Shown in pieces: positions 8,302 to 17,417 of a stretch of 64,000 nt of DNA (positions are counted from its first letter, which is position 1; each line of letters begins with the position of its first letter). This stretch comes from Ureibacillus aquaedulcis (GTDB lineage: Bacteria > Bacillota > Bacilli > Bacillales_A > Planococcaceae), in contig NZ_JAUHTQ010000010.1 of the NCBI RefSeq assembly GCF_030418165.1, positions 1-64,000 of the forward strand, in the 5' to 3' direction. The notes beneath the pieces are model-generated. The model had not been told where the DNA came from. It worked only from the letters and a program-made list of their open reading frames with translations, and did not search any database. A program made the translations under genes and the position numbers.

Positions 8302-10137
8302 ATGAGAAAGTTGTGGTTATTGCTTTTGGCTGCAATGACAGCTTTAGTTTTAGCTGCTTGTAGTGAGGAAGGAGGCGAATCTTCTGGAGGAGAAGTTGCA
8401 GAATATCGCACTGTTTATTCAGGGGAAATCAAGACCTTAAATTACTTGAAAACAGCAGAAGCGAATGAGTTTGCTATGTCTGCTAACTTGATTGACGGCT
8501 TAATCGAATACGATCAATATGGAATTGTACAGCCAAGTTTAGCCGAAGAATGGTCTGTAAATGAAGACAATACAGTTTGGACATTCAAGTTGCGCGAAGG
8601 CGTGAAATGGGTGACAAATGAAGGCGAAGAGTATGCAGATGTTGTGGCGCAAGATTTTGTGGATGGCTTAAATTATGTACTTGATGCCAAAAATGAGTCT
8701 TCGACAGCTTGGATTGCAACTGTCGTTAAAAACGGCGATGCTTTCTATAATGGCGAAGTTACAGATTTCTCTGAAGTAGGCGTAAAGGCAATTGATGAGT
8801 ATACAGTAGAGTATACAATGGAAAATCCCACACCTTATTTCCTATCAATGCTTAACTATGTATGTTTCTTCCCGGTTAATGGCGAGTTTTTAGCTGAGCA
8901 GGGTGAAGCATTTGGTACTACTAAAGAAACAACTCTTTATAACGGGGCGTTCATCCTTGACAAATTTGAATCTCAAAATGAGCGTGTACTTGTAAAAAAT
9001 GATACGTATTGGGACAAAGAGAATGTATTCATCGACCGCATCCGCTATAAATACAATAAAGAGGCTTTAACGGTTGCACCAGAGTTATTCTTGCGCGGTG
9101 AAATCGATTCAGCAGAAATTCCAACCTCAGTCGTTGATGAATGGTTTAATGATGAAGAGAAAAAATCGCAGCTTCGTCAAATTCGAAATAACTTCTATAC
9201 GTATTTCTATGCGTTAAACTTTAATCCGCAGTTTGATGCAGAATATGAACCGGAAAATTGGAAAGTTGCTGTAAACAACAAAAACTTCCGTAAATCATTG
9301 TATCATGCACTGGATCGTGTATCCGCTATGTTGACAACTGAGCCTTTCGAGCCGGAAAGTCTGCTTAACAACACGATTACACCGAAGAACTTTGTGGATG
9401 TTGATGGTGTGGATTATACACAACTTGCGCCTTTGGCAGACATTTCGAATACCGATTCATTCAATGCTGATCTAGCATTGGAGTTCAAAGAAAAAGCAAT
9501 GGCCGAGCTTGATGGTAAAGCAACATTCCCTGTGAAAGTGGTAATTCCATATAACTCTGGCAGCCCGGATTGGGCAAATCGCACACAGGTTGTTGAACAA
9601 CAACTTGAAAATCTATTAGGAGCAGATTATATCGACCTGATTGTAGAAGCGGGTCCTTCTACTGGCTTCTTATCAGAAGTTCGTCACCCAGGGAAGTATG
9701 CATTACTTGAAGCAAACTGGGGCCCTGACTATGCCGACCCTGCATCTTATACGGATCCGTTCTCAGAAGGTGGAACATACAACAAGCCAGAACTTGCTGA
9801 AGGTTACACAGATACAAATGGTAAATCAAAATATCAAAACTTGGTGGATGCAGCAAAAGCAGAAATGGATCCAGCCAAACGTTATGAATTATTTGCACAA
9901 GCTGAAGCATTCTTAATTGAAGAAGCATTTGTAATCCCGTATGCAGTTGGCGGTACTGGCTATATTGCTTCTAAGCTAAATCCATTTGAAGCACAGTACT
10001 CTCCTTTTGGTGTAACGTTGGAGAAATTTAAAGGGCAAAGACTTCTGGATGAGCCAATGAGCAATGATGAATTCAAGGAAGCTTTGGCAGCATGGGAACA
10101 AGAAAGAGCTGAAGCGTTAGCAAACGCAGGTGAATAG
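8302..10137 (+). CDS. dppE: Dipeptide/murein-peptide-binding lipoprotein DppE
   Basis: Extracellular solute-binding protein (SBP family 5, OppA/DppE type) that captures peptides for the ABC importer encoded next. The 611-residue precursor has a lipoprotein signal peptide with lipobox LAAC, so C20 should be lipidated and anchor it to the outer face of the membrane. The body shows family features such as GLIEYD, LAEEWSVNEDNTVWTFKLREG and LYHALDR. Strong ribosome-binding site GGGAGGGG before ATG 8302. A hairpin follows the stop codon and could let this gene be expressed above the permease genes, as is common for binding proteins. Likely ligands, from context, are murein di- to tetrapeptides. Confidence 0.9.
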   Translation: MRKLWLLLLAAMTALVLAACSEEGGESSGGEVAEYRTVYSGEIKTLNYLKTAEANEFAMSANLIDGLIEYDQYGIVQPSLAEEWSVNEDNTVWTFKLREGVKWVTNEGEEYADVVAQDFVDGLNYVLDAKNESSTAWIATVVKNGDAFYNGEVTDFSEVGVKAIDEYTVEYTMENPTPYFLSMLNYVCFFPVNGEFLAEQGEAFGTTKETTLYNGAFILDKFESQNERVLVKNDTYWDKENVFIDRIRYKYNKEALTVAPELFLRGEIDSAEIPTSVVDEWFNDEEKKSQLRQIRNNFYTYFYALNFNPQFDAEYEPENWKVAVNNKNFRKSLYHALDRVSAMLTTEPFEPESLLNNTITPKNFVDVDGVDYTQLAPLADISNTDSFNADLALEFKEKAMAELDGKATFPVKVVIPYNSGSPDWANRTQVVEQQLENLLGADYIDLIVEAGPSTGFLSEVRHPGKYALLEANWGPDYADPASYTDPFSEGGTYNKPELAEGYTDTNGKSKYQNLVDAAKAEMDPAKRYELFAQAEAFLIEEAFVIPYAVGGTGYIASKLNPFEAQYSPFGVTLEKFKGQRLLDEPMSNDEFKEALAAWEQERAEALANAGE

Positions 10138-10166
10138 AAAGTAGCAGTTTTTCAGACAAAATGAAA

Positions 10167-10216
10167 GAAGGAGATGACCTGGAGCAGCATTGGCATCTCC
10201 TTCATTCATTCTTTTT
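10167..10216 (+). terminator. Intra-operon hairpin after dppE (partial terminator or mRNA stabiliser)
   Basis: Perfect 10-bp stem: GAAGGAGATG (10167-10176) with CATCTCCTTC (10194-10203), then a T-rich stretch ending in six T around 10212-10217. It sits in the 102-base gap between the binding-protein gene and dppB. Confidence 0.6.
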
Positions 10217-10239
10217 TAAACTATGGGGGGTAAGAATAT

Positions 10240-11181
10240 ATGTGGTATATAGGAAAACGATTATTGCAGTCTGTGTTCACACTTTTTATTATTATCACGA
10301 TTGTTTTCTCCTTACTACGCCTAATGCCTGAAGAAGGGTATCTAGGAGCTGCAGCCGAGAAGATGACACCGGAACAACAAGAAATAATTTTAACAAACTT
10401 AGGTTTGCGCGACCCTTTACTTGTTCAACTAGGTAATTTTTATATGGATCTATTTAAAGGAGATTTAGGAACTTCAGTTACATACCGTACCGATGTGCCG
10501 GTTACAACGATCATTTCCGAGAAAATTATGTATTCGCTGTTTTTTGGACTTGGCGCCGTGGCACTATCGCTTATTATCGGGGTACCATTAGGTATCTTAA
10601 TGGCACATATGAAAGGACGCTGGCTTGATCGTTTGGGGACTGGATATATCGTGTTTGTTGTTGCTGTTCCAGCAGCAGTCTATTATATCTTTATTCAGAT
10701 GTATGTAACAGATATATTCAATCTCCCATTATTATTTGATGAGTACAATAAAATGAGCTGGATTTTGCCGTTGACATCCATGGCACTTGCACCTACCGCC
10801 TCATACGCTATGTGGATGCGCCGTTATATGGTGGATGAATTAAACAAAGATTATATTAAACTTGCAAGAGCAAAAGGTGTTAAAGAACGTACACTAATGT
10901 TTCGGCATGTAATGCGAAATGCTTTCATCCCAATGGCACAGTACTTGCCGGCAACTATATTATTTACAATCACTGGTTCGATTTATATTGAATCATTATA
11001 TTCAATCCCTGGAATGGGCGGTTTGCTTGTTGACGCTATACAAAGACAAGATAACTCAGTGGTGCAAGGGCTAGTATTAATATTCTCTTCTTTAGGGATC
11101 ATAGGTCTATTTCTGGGAGATCTAGCCATGGCACTTGTCGATCCCCGAATTAAGCTAGGAAAAGGAGGGAGTACACGTTAA
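10240..11181 (+). CDS. dppB: Dipeptide ABC transporter permease DppB
   Basis: First membrane subunit of the peptide importer (binding-protein-dependent transport system inner membrane component, BPD_transp_1). 313 residues with an N-terminal membrane helix (residues about 8-28, YIGKRLLQSVFTLF onwards) and five further helices. The EAA-type coupling loop is visible as YIKLARAKGVKERTLMFRHVMRN, shown here as YIKLARAKGV plus KERTLMFRHVMRN, which docks on the ATPases. GGGGGGT precedes the ATG. The stop overlaps the dppC start (TAATG), a sign of coupled translation. Confidence 0.93.
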   Translation: MWYIGKRLLQSVFTLFIIITIVFSLLRLMPEEGYLGAAAEKMTPEQQEIILTNLGLRDPLLVQLGNFYMDLFKGDLGTSVTYRTDVPVTTIISEKIMYSLFFGLGAVALSLIIGVPLGILMAHMKGRWLDRLGTGYIVFVVAVPAAVYYIFIQMYVTDIFNLPLLFDEYNKMSWILPLTSMALAPTASYAMWMRRYMVDELNKDYIKLARAKGVKERTLMFRHVMRNAFIPMAQYLPATILFTITGSIYIESLYSIPGMGGLLVDAIQRQDNSVVQGLVLIFSSLGIIGLFLGDLAMALVDPRIKLGKGGSTR

Positions 11182-12155
11182 TGGGCATCTATTCTGAAGA
11201 AATTTCGAATATTTCACAAAAATCAAACGAGAATCTATTTGATTTTGCAACGGTTGATGAACAAAAGGCAGAGCAAACAGGGTACTCGAATTATTCCTAT
11301 TGGCGTTCAACTTGGCAGTTTTTTTTAAAAAATCGAATTGCTGTATTCCTATTGGTTGTCGTTGGATTAATAGTTGCATTCGTAATTATACAGCCTTATT
11401 TACCATATCAAAAATCTCCGACAGAGATTTATATTGATGAACAAACAGGTTCCCAAGCTCGGAATATTGCGCCAGGCTCAGAATTTTGGTTTGGGACGAA
11501 TTCAATAGGGCAAGATTTATGGTCACGTATTTGGGAAGGAACAAGAACATCCCTGTTTATCGGGTTTGTTGTCGCTTTGGCAGAAGTTGCGGTAGGGATT
11601 TCGGTTGGGGCGCTATGGGGCTTTTCGAGAAAGCTTGAAGCACCCATTACACAGGTGTATAACATCGTCGAAAATATTCCGACAACCATTGTTTTAATCC
11701 TGATGTCCTTTATTTTACGACCAAGCATTTCGACCATCATTATTGCGATGTGTATTACCGGATGGGTAGAGATGGCAAGGTTTATTCGAAACCAAATTGT
11801 TATTTTACGAGACAGAGAATACAATCTTGCATCAAAATGTTTGGGAACACCAAGCTATCGCATTATTCTTAAAAACTTATTGCCTTATCTGATCTCCGTT
11901 ATTATGCTTCGGATGAGTTTAGCCATCCCGTTTGCAATCGGGGCTGAAGTATTTTTAACGTACATCGGACTAGGGTTGCCAATCAGCGAACCATCATTAG
12001 GAAACTTGATTAATGAAGGGCGTGTATTGATGATGTCGCCGGATTTACGTTATCAGTTAATCTTCCCGAGTGTCGTATTAAGTATTATAACAATTGCTTT
12101 CTATATTATAGGAAACGCTTTTGCAGATGCAGCAGATCCAAAAAATCATGTGTAG
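11181..12155 (+). CDS. dppC: Dipeptide ABC transporter permease DppC
   Basis: Second membrane subunit of the importer. 324 residues with a cytoplasmic N-terminal stretch of about 40 residues, an OppC-type N-terminal helix (about 53-75, FLLVVVGLIVAFVII), a long outer loop and five more helices. The coupling loop contains LASKCLGTPSYRIILKNLLP, where the usual alanine-glycine pattern is modified to CLG. Start ATG 11181 shares its A with the dppB stop codon. Works with DppB as a heterodimeric pore. Confidence 0.93.
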   Translation: MGIYSEEISNISQKSNENLFDFATVDEQKAEQTGYSNYSYWRSTWQFFLKNRIAVFLLVVVGLIVAFVIIQPYLPYQKSPTEIYIDEQTGSQARNIAPGSEFWFGTNSIGQDLWSRIWEGTRTSLFIGFVVALAEVAVGISVGALWGFSRKLEAPITQVYNIVENIPTTIVLILMSFILRPSISTIIIAMCITGWVEMARFIRNQIVILRDREYNLASKCLGTPSYRIILKNLLPYLISVIMLRMSLAIPFAIGAEVFLTYIGLGLPISEPSLGNLINEGRVLMMSPDLRYQLIFPSVVLSIITIAFYIIGNAFADAADPKNHV

Positions 12156-12167
12156 AGGAGGATGACG

Positions 12168-13229
12168 ATGGGGGACAACAACGAAAAGTCACGCATTTTA
12201 TCCATTCAAAATTTAATCATTAAGTTTAAACTTCGTGGCCAGGTGCTAACAGCGATTCGTGATATTTCTCTTGATCTATACAAGGGTGAGAGTCTTGCGA
12301 TTGTAGGTGAATCAGGTTCGGGTAAATCTGTTCTTGTGAAATCGATAATGGGTTTGCTAGATAAAAACGGTTTTATCGATCAGGGGAAAATCCTTTATAA
12401 AGATTATGATTTATCGCAGTTTAGCACGGAGAAGGATTGGCTAAAAATCCGTGGCAAGGAAATTGCCATGGTAACACAGGATCCGATGACATCCTTGAAT
12501 CCCTTAAAAACGGTTGGGAAACAGATAGAAGAATGTGTCAATTTACATCAAGGCTTAAAAGGAAAAGAAGCTTATGAACGAACTTTAAAATTACTTAGAG
12601 ATGTAGGTATCCACGATGTTGAAAAACGCTATAAGCAATACCCGCATGAATTTTCCGGTGGCATGCGTCAACGAATCGTAATCGCCATTGCCGTCGCTTG
12701 CAATCCAAAAATCCTTATCTGTGATGAACCGACAACCGCACTTGATGTTACGATCCAGGCGCAAATCTTGCAGCTGCTAAAAAATTTGCAAGAAATGTAT
12801 GGTCTTACAACGATCTATATTACACATGATTTAGGGGTCGTTGCAAAAGTTGCAGACCGGATTGCGGTTATGTATGCAGGGGATATTATCGAAGTCGGCA
12901 AAACACATGAAGTTTTCTTTGATGGCAAGCACCCATACACATGGGCCCTTCTATCCTCCTTGCCGCAGTTGGGAGCCAAGGGAGAAGAGCTATACTCCAT
13001 TAAAGGAACACCCCCTAATCTCTTTAATGAGATAAAAGGAGATGCATTTGCACCTCGTAATCCATATGCTTTGAACATCGATTTTGTGGAGCGTCCACCT
13101 TTCTTTAAAGTAACGGAAACGCACTATGCGAAAACTTGGCTACTGCATTCCGATGCACCAAAGGTAGAACCTCCGCAAAGCCTGCAAGCATTCTTCGAAG
13201 AGGGGAGACGATACGCTTATGAGCAATAG
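12168..13229 (+). CDS. dppD: Dipeptide ABC transporter ATPase DppD
   Basis: ATP-hydrolysing subunit with Walker A GESGSGKS, signature FSGGMRQR, Walker [12 protein letters not shown] and the switch histidine in YITHDLG. The C-terminal oligopeptide-transporter extension (from about residue 235, [13 protein letters not shown]) is present though it lacks an obvious Cys cluster for an iron-sulfur site. I chose ATG 12168 (353 residues) because GGAGG ends at 12161, too close to the alternative ATG at 12162. Overlaps dppF by 11 bases. Confidence 0.92.
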   Translation: MGDNNEKSRILSIQNLIIKFKLRGQVLTAIRDISLDLYKGESLAIVGESGSGKSVLVKSIMGLLDKNGFIDQGKILYKDYDLSQFSTEKDWLKIRGKEIAMVTQDPMTSLNPLKTVGKQIEECVNLHQGLKGKEAYERTLKLLRDVGIHDVEKRYKQYPHEFSGGMRQRIVIAIAVACNPKILICDEPTTALDVTIQAQILQLLKNLQEMYGLTTIYITHDLGVVAKVADRIAVMYAGDIIEVGKTHEVFFDGKHPYTWALLSSLPQLGAKGEELYSIKGTPPNLFNEIKGDAFAPRNPYALNIDFVERPPFFKVTETHYAKTWLLHSDAPKVEPPQSLQAFFEEGRRYAYEQ

Positions 13230-14160
13230 AGAAGTAGTACTGGAAGTGAAAAATTTAAATGTTACCTTTAGTAAAGGGAAGAACAAATTTCGGGCAATTA
13301 GAGATGTAAGTTTTGAAATATATAAAGGTGAAACTTTTGGACTCGTGGGAGAATCAGGTTCCGGCAAAACTACAATTGGTCGTTCGATTATGCGAATTAA
13401 TGAAGTGACTGGCGGCGAAATCTTGTTTAAAGGTAAGCCGATAAATGGAAAAATCTCGAAGGATTGGGATCAGGAAATTACCCAAAAAATTCAAATGATT
13501 TTCCAAGACCCGATGGCATCACTAAATGAACGAGCAAAAGTCGACTATATTATTTCCGAAGGCTTAGTGAACACGAAAAAGTATAAAAATAATGCAGAGC
13601 GTTTGGAGAAAGTTCGTAATGCCCTGCTGGAGGTAGGGTTACTACCGGAGTTTGCGAGCCGTTTTCCCCATGAATTCTCAGGGGGACAACGCCAAAGGAT
13701 CGGGATTGCCCGTGCGCTTGTTATGGAGCCTGAGTTCATAATTGCAGACGAACCGATTTCAGCTCTGGATGTTTCCATTCGGGCCCAAGTTTTAAATCTA
13801 TTATCGAATCTACAAAAACAAAATGACTTAACCTATTTATTTATTGCCCATGATTTATCAATAGTTCGTTTTATTACCGACCGGACTGCAGTTATTTATA
13901 AAGGGCAGATCGTGGAGCTGGCGGAAACGGAAAAACTGTTTTCGAATCCAATACACCCCTATACAAGGGCCCTGATTTCAGCAGTTCCCGAGCCTAATCC
14001 TTATAAAGAACGTGCCAAAACCATAGAAATATATGATCCCTCGCAGCATAATTATATAAAGGATCCTCCTTCATTTGTAGAGATTGAGGATGGCCATTTT
14101 GTGCTTGCAAATGAAGAAGAATTAACACGTTACCGTACAATGTTCAAAATAGGAGTGTGA
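13219..14160 (+). CDS. dppF: Dipeptide ABC transporter ATPase DppF
   Basis: Second ATPase of the importer, pairing with DppD. 313 residues with Walker [10 protein letters not shown], signature FSGGQRQR, Walker [13 protein letters not shown] and FIAHDLS switch. The C-terminal part ISAVPEPNP is typical of the OppF/DppF family. The B. subtilis dpp operon has no dppF next to dppD, so a full five-gene transporter here resembles the opp arrangement; the name is by order and similarity. Confidence 0.9.
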   Translation: MSNREVVLEVKNLNVTFSKGKNKFRAIRDVSFEIYKGETFGLVGESGSGKTTIGRSIMRINEVTGGEILFKGKPINGKISKDWDQEITQKIQMIFQDPMASLNERAKVDYIISEGLVNTKKYKNNAERLEKVRNALLEVGLLPEFASRFPHEFSGGQRQRIGIARALVMEPEFIIADEPISALDVSIRAQVLNLLSNLQKQNDLTYLFIAHDLSIVRFITDRTAVIYKGQIVELAETEKLFSNPIHPYTRALISAVPEPNPYKERAKTIEIYDPSQHNYIKDPPSFVEIEDGHFVLANEEELTRYRTMFKIGV

Positions 14161-14167
14161 CACAAAT

Positions 14168-15100
14168 ATGAAGATTCCAAAAGGGTTAAAACAGGGGGAT
14201 ACAATCGGTCTAATTGGTGCTTCTGCTGCTACACCTCCAGAAAGCTTGCCCAAAGCCATCGAAGCAGTCGAAAAACTGGGCTTTAAGGTTGTTGTAGGAG
14301 ATTCGTGCCGAGAAAGACATGGCTATTTAGCCGGGAGCGACGGGCTGCGAGCTAACGATGTGAATCGTATGTTCCGAGATTCATCGATTGATGGTATCTT
14401 TAGCATTCGAGGAGGCTATGGAGCTACCAAAATTCTCCCTTTGCTGGATTATGAGATGATTAAAGAAAATCCCAAAGTATTTGCCGGCTATAGTGATGTG
14501 ACAGCTCTGCATATCGCCTTTAACCAGCTATGCAATTTGGTGACTTACCATACCCCTATGCCATCGACGGAATTCATAAAACCAGAGATGGACGATTATA
14601 CATGGTCATCGTTTATAGAAAGTGTGACCTTTACGGAAAAGACAAATTATTACTTAGCTAATCCAACAAATCAAGAAATGACGACACTTGTATCCGGAAA
14701 GGCAACGGGACAGCTTGTTGGCGGAAACTTAACGCTGGTAGCTGCTTCGCTTGGAACACCTTACGAAATTGATACAAAAGGGAAAATACTATTTTTGGAA
14801 GATATTGATGAGTATGAACGCAGTGTGGATCGAATGCTTACTCAACTTAAGTTATCCGGAAAGTTAGATGAAGCATCAGGAATTTTGTTGGGGGCATGGA
14901 CAAATTGCGGGCCGCAAAATCCCGATCGTCCCGAACACAGTTTACGACTCCAAACAATTTTTGAAGAGATTTTAGTGCCATCAAATAAGCCAATCCTAAT
15001 GGATATCGCCTGTGGGCATTGCCTGCCAACCATGTCGCTTCCTATGGGGAGAACGATTTCTTTTGATGCAGAAACAAAAACAATAGAAGTCGTTGAATAG
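14168..15100 (+). CDS. ykfA: LD-carboxypeptidase (LdcA/YkfA, S66)
   Basis: Serine peptidase of family S66 that removes the terminal D-Ala from murein tetrapeptides by cutting an L,D bond. 310 residues; the triad is expected at S109 (AGYSDVTAL), E211 (LFLEDIDEYE) and H284 (ACGHCLPTMSLPMG). The oxyanion-forming segment RGGYGA (81-86) is present. No signal peptide, so it acts on imported peptides in the cytoplasm. It follows dppF by 7 bases. Microcin-C immunity (MccF) proteins share the fold, but the context favours murein recycling. Confidence 0.9.
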   Translation: MKIPKGLKQGDTIGLIGASAATPPESLPKAIEAVEKLGFKVVVGDSCRERHGYLAGSDGLRANDVNRMFRDSSIDGIFSIRGGYGATKILPLLDYEMIKENPKVFAGYSDVTALHIAFNQLCNLVTYHTPMPSTEFIKPEMDDYTWSSFIESVTFTEKTNYYLANPTNQEMTTLVSGKATGQLVGGNLTLVAASLGTPYEIDTKGKILFLEDIDEYERSVDRMLTQLKLSGKLDEASGILLGAWTNCGPQNPDRPEHSLRLQTIFEEILVPSNKPILMDIACGHCLPTMSLPMGRTISFDAETKTIEVVE

Positions 15101-15108
15101 GTGCTTCA

Positions 15109-15882
15109 ATGGAAAAAGACATTCAAACACTTATACAACAGCTGCCTTACAAAATCAAACTACTAGTGAAAGAGGCAGGAACGGATCATTCCTTACTGAC
15201 GAAAGATCTGGATGATGTTTTCTCTAGTGCCAGCTTGATAAAAGTGCCAATTCTATTGGCTGTGTTGGATTATGTCGAAAATGAAAATATTTCATTATAT
15301 CAAATTGTGAAGATTTCGAAGGAAAACCGGGTGGAATTCAGTGTGCTAACCGAGCTCGAGGCAGAAGAATGTGCCTTAGGCGATCTGCTTTTGTGGATGA
15401 TTATTATAAGTGACAACACAGCGACGAACGTATTGATCGATTTAATCGGATTAGAGAAATTGAATCAATATTTTAAAAAAATTGGTTTAACTCAAACTAG
15501 AATTCAACGGAAAATGATGGATTTTGCTCAATTGGAGAAAGGCTTCGATAATCTAACCACTGCCAGGGACATGGGAACACTTTATACAGCAATCTACCGT
15601 AAATCACTACTATCATTGGAATATAGTAATCTCGTAATCGATATTTTAAGCCGGCAACGCGTCTACGATTCCTTAAAAAGATACATAGTTGATGATGTCA
15701 AAATAGCTCATAAAACGGGTAGTCTGGATACAGTTGAACATGATGTTGGAATCGTTTTTTCCAATAAGGGTGACTATATCATCGGCGTTTTTGTCACTGA
15801 TCACAGCAATAGCGAAGCAGCGAAAGGCTGCATAGGGAAAATTTCCATGATTGTATATGAGCATATGGGGAAGGGGGAGTAA
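15109..15882 (+). CDS. Class-A beta-lactamase-like serine hydrolase, cytoplasmic
   Basis: 257-residue member of the serine beta-lactamase / PBP-like superfamily. It has the three motifs SLIK (S42-K45), SDN (101-103) and KTG (202-204). I cannot find the ExxLN motif that carries the deacylating glutamate of true class A enzymes; the corresponding stretch reads FAQLEKGFDNLTT. There is no signal peptide, and start ATG 15109 lies 8 bases after the ldcA stop. A secreted lactamase role is therefore unlikely; a peptidase or esterase acting on imported D-amino-acid peptides fits the operon better, but this is inference. Confidence 0.8.
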   Translation: MEKDIQTLIQQLPYKIKLLVKEAGTDHSLLTKDLDDVFSSASLIKVPILLAVLDYVENENISLYQIVKISKENRVEFSVLTELEAEECALGDLLLWMIIISDNTATNVLIDLIGLEKLNQYFKKIGLTQTRIQRKMMDFAQLEKGFDNLTTARDMGTLYTAIYRKSLLSLEYSNLVIDILSRQRVYDSLKRYIVDDVKIAHKTGSLDTVEHDVGIVFSNKGDYIIGVFVTDHSNSEAAKGCIGKISMIVYEHMGKGE

Positions 15883-15889
15883 ATTCTTA

Positions 15890-16708
15890 ATGAAAGCGAT
15901 AATAAAATCGATGGTTGCTAACCTACATGCAGAAGCTAATGCTAATTCAGAATTGATTGATGAAGGGTTATATGGCATGGTTGTTGAAATAGTGGAACAA
16001 CGAGATGATTGGTGCTATGTACGAACTCCTTATCGTTATGAAGGATTTTGCAAATCAATTGAATTAATAGTGGATTCTGCAAAAGCAACTGAGTGGCAGG
16101 AAGAAGCCAACTATATCATTTCCCAAGGATTTGCGGATGTGTTGCTGGGGCCCAAAATTCAAAATGCAAAGCTAATAACACTTGTGAGGGGTTCAATTGT
16201 CCGAGTATTGCCAAATGAAGAACTAGATCAAGAGTGGGCAATGATTGAACTGGCAACGGGTGAAGTAGGGTATACCCGTAAACAGTGGATCAGCGAGAAG
16301 GTAGAGCAAAATGTTTTAACGGAAGAGAACTTTAGGGAACAAGTCGTACAAACGGCATTAAGCTATCTCACAACACCTTATCGTTGGGGTGGGAAGTCCC
16401 CGTTAGGTATAGATTGTTCTGGTCTTTGTTCGATGGCTTATATGTTGAATGGCGTCATAATTTACCGAGATGCCAAAATTGCTGATGGCTTCCCCATTAA
16501 GGAAATCAGCATAGAACAAATTCAAAAAGGAGATCTTCTTTACTTCCCGGGACATATCGCCATGTATATGGGAGATGGTCTATATGTACATTCTTCCCTC
16601 GGGGGCAATGAGGTTAGCATCAATAGTCTAAATAAGGAACATATTCATTATCGCGACGACTTAGCAACAACCATTACGGCGGTAGGGAGTTTATTTCCTG
16701 CAAAATAG
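15890..16708 (+). CDS. ykfC: Gamma-D-glutamyl-L-diamino acid endopeptidase YkfC (NlpC/P60)
   Basis: Cysteine peptidase that cuts the gamma-D-Glu to diamino-acid bond of murein peptides with a free N-terminal L-Ala, giving L-Ala-D-Glu for YkfB. 272 residues from ATG 15890 (GGGGGAG upstream): two SH3-like domains (about 1-60 and 70-135), then an NlpC/P60 domain with C176 (GIDCSGLC), H222 (FPGHIAMYMG) and H234 (YVHSS) as the likely triad. No signal peptide, consistent with a cytoplasmic role. Last gene of the operon; a strong terminator follows 14 bases after the stop. Confidence 0.9.
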   Translation: MKAIIKSMVANLHAEANANSELIDEGLYGMVVEIVEQRDDWCYVRTPYRYEGFCKSIELIVDSAKATEWQEEANYIISQGFADVLLGPKIQNAKLITLVRGSIVRVLPNEELDQEWAMIELATGEVGYTRKQWISEKVEQNVLTEENFREQVVQTALSYLTTPYRWGGKSPLGIDCSGLCSMAYMLNGVIIYRDAKIADGFPIKEISIEQIQKGDLLYFPGHIAMYMGDGLYVHSSLGGNEVSINSLNKEHIHYRDDLATTITAVGSLFPAK

Positions 16709-16722
16709 TTAAAGGCTAGAAG

Positions 16723-16759
16723 AGCACATCATCCGAATAAAGAGGTGGTGTGCTTTTTA
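16723..16759 (+). terminator. Terminator of the peptide-recycling operon
   Basis: AGCACATCATC pairs with GGTGGTGTGCT (11 bp with two G-T pairs) followed by five T. Confidence 0.85.
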
Positions 16760-16893
16760 TTGTAAGGAAGAGTGATGAAGTTTTTCCCGGGGACTGGCCT
16801 TTTTTAAATAATAATGTGGTATGGATTGTTGGATATAGTTTTCGATTACCCAGGAGTTATATTGAAGAAATTATAAAAGACCGTTTGGATTGA
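16750..16893 (+). pseudogene. Possible gene remnant, 47 codons
   Basis: A short open frame from GTG 16750 to TGA 16891. Its translation looks protein-like (VFPGDWPFLNNNVVWIVGYS, then FRLPRSYIEEIIKDRLD) but overlaps the 3' arm of the terminator and has no ribosome-binding site. It may be the tail end of a lost gene or chance. No family recognised. Confidence 0.2.
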
Positions 16894-17330
16894 TTTCGGG
16901 ATTCCATTAAGACTGGGACAGGAAATCGGATGAGACGGTAGCGCTGTCGGGTTATTAGTACAATTGATGAAGAGAAGTGTTTTGAATGGTAGTAAAGTCT
17001 AAGTTATTATGCCAAGTTAAAAAGAGAAGAGCATTGTGTGGTAGCAAAGCGAGCCACAACAATAAGAGTTCGCTTCAGAGATGAGCCTGATAGCCCATAA
17101 AAGTACGCTAACGTGAAACGGTATAACAGCGTTCGCTCCCTATTAGCATTAAGATGTGTGCACTCTAGTTAAGTTAATGAATCGTTTGAATGCAGTCAAC
17201 TGCAGCGGCAGTTCGATGTACGGAAGAAAGTCGAACTCAATTGTCCAAGCCAATACTAAAGAGGATGGAAGAAATTTGTACAACATGGCAAGAAAAATTT
17301 AGACTATAGCATTAATTCATGCTATATGAA
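16894..17330. other. Gene-poor region with clustered inverted repeats
   Basis: No convincing gene. Its base composition is less AT-rich than the intergenic DNA around it. Inverted repeats are crowded: TGTGG/CCACA near 17037-17057, AACTGC-AGCG-GCAGTT near 17199-17214 and AGTTCGA/TCGAACT near 17212-17239. The stretch around 17085-17130 (GTGAAACGGTATAACAGC) reads to me like domain I of a bacterial group II intron, but there is no reverse-transcriptase frame and I cannot identify a domain V. I treat it as a possible decayed structured or mobile RNA. Confidence 0.3.
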
Positions 17331-17417
17331 TCATAATGGAGATATAAACACAAGCTCCTTTGTTTATTTTGGATAATAATGGGTACTATTAAGTAATGAT
17401 ATTATTGGAGGAAGATT

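Noticed and set aside
15109-15882. Secreted beta-lactamase giving drug resistance
   Set aside because: No signal peptide, no recognisable ExxLN motif, and the gene is embedded in a cytoplasmic peptide-breakdown operon.
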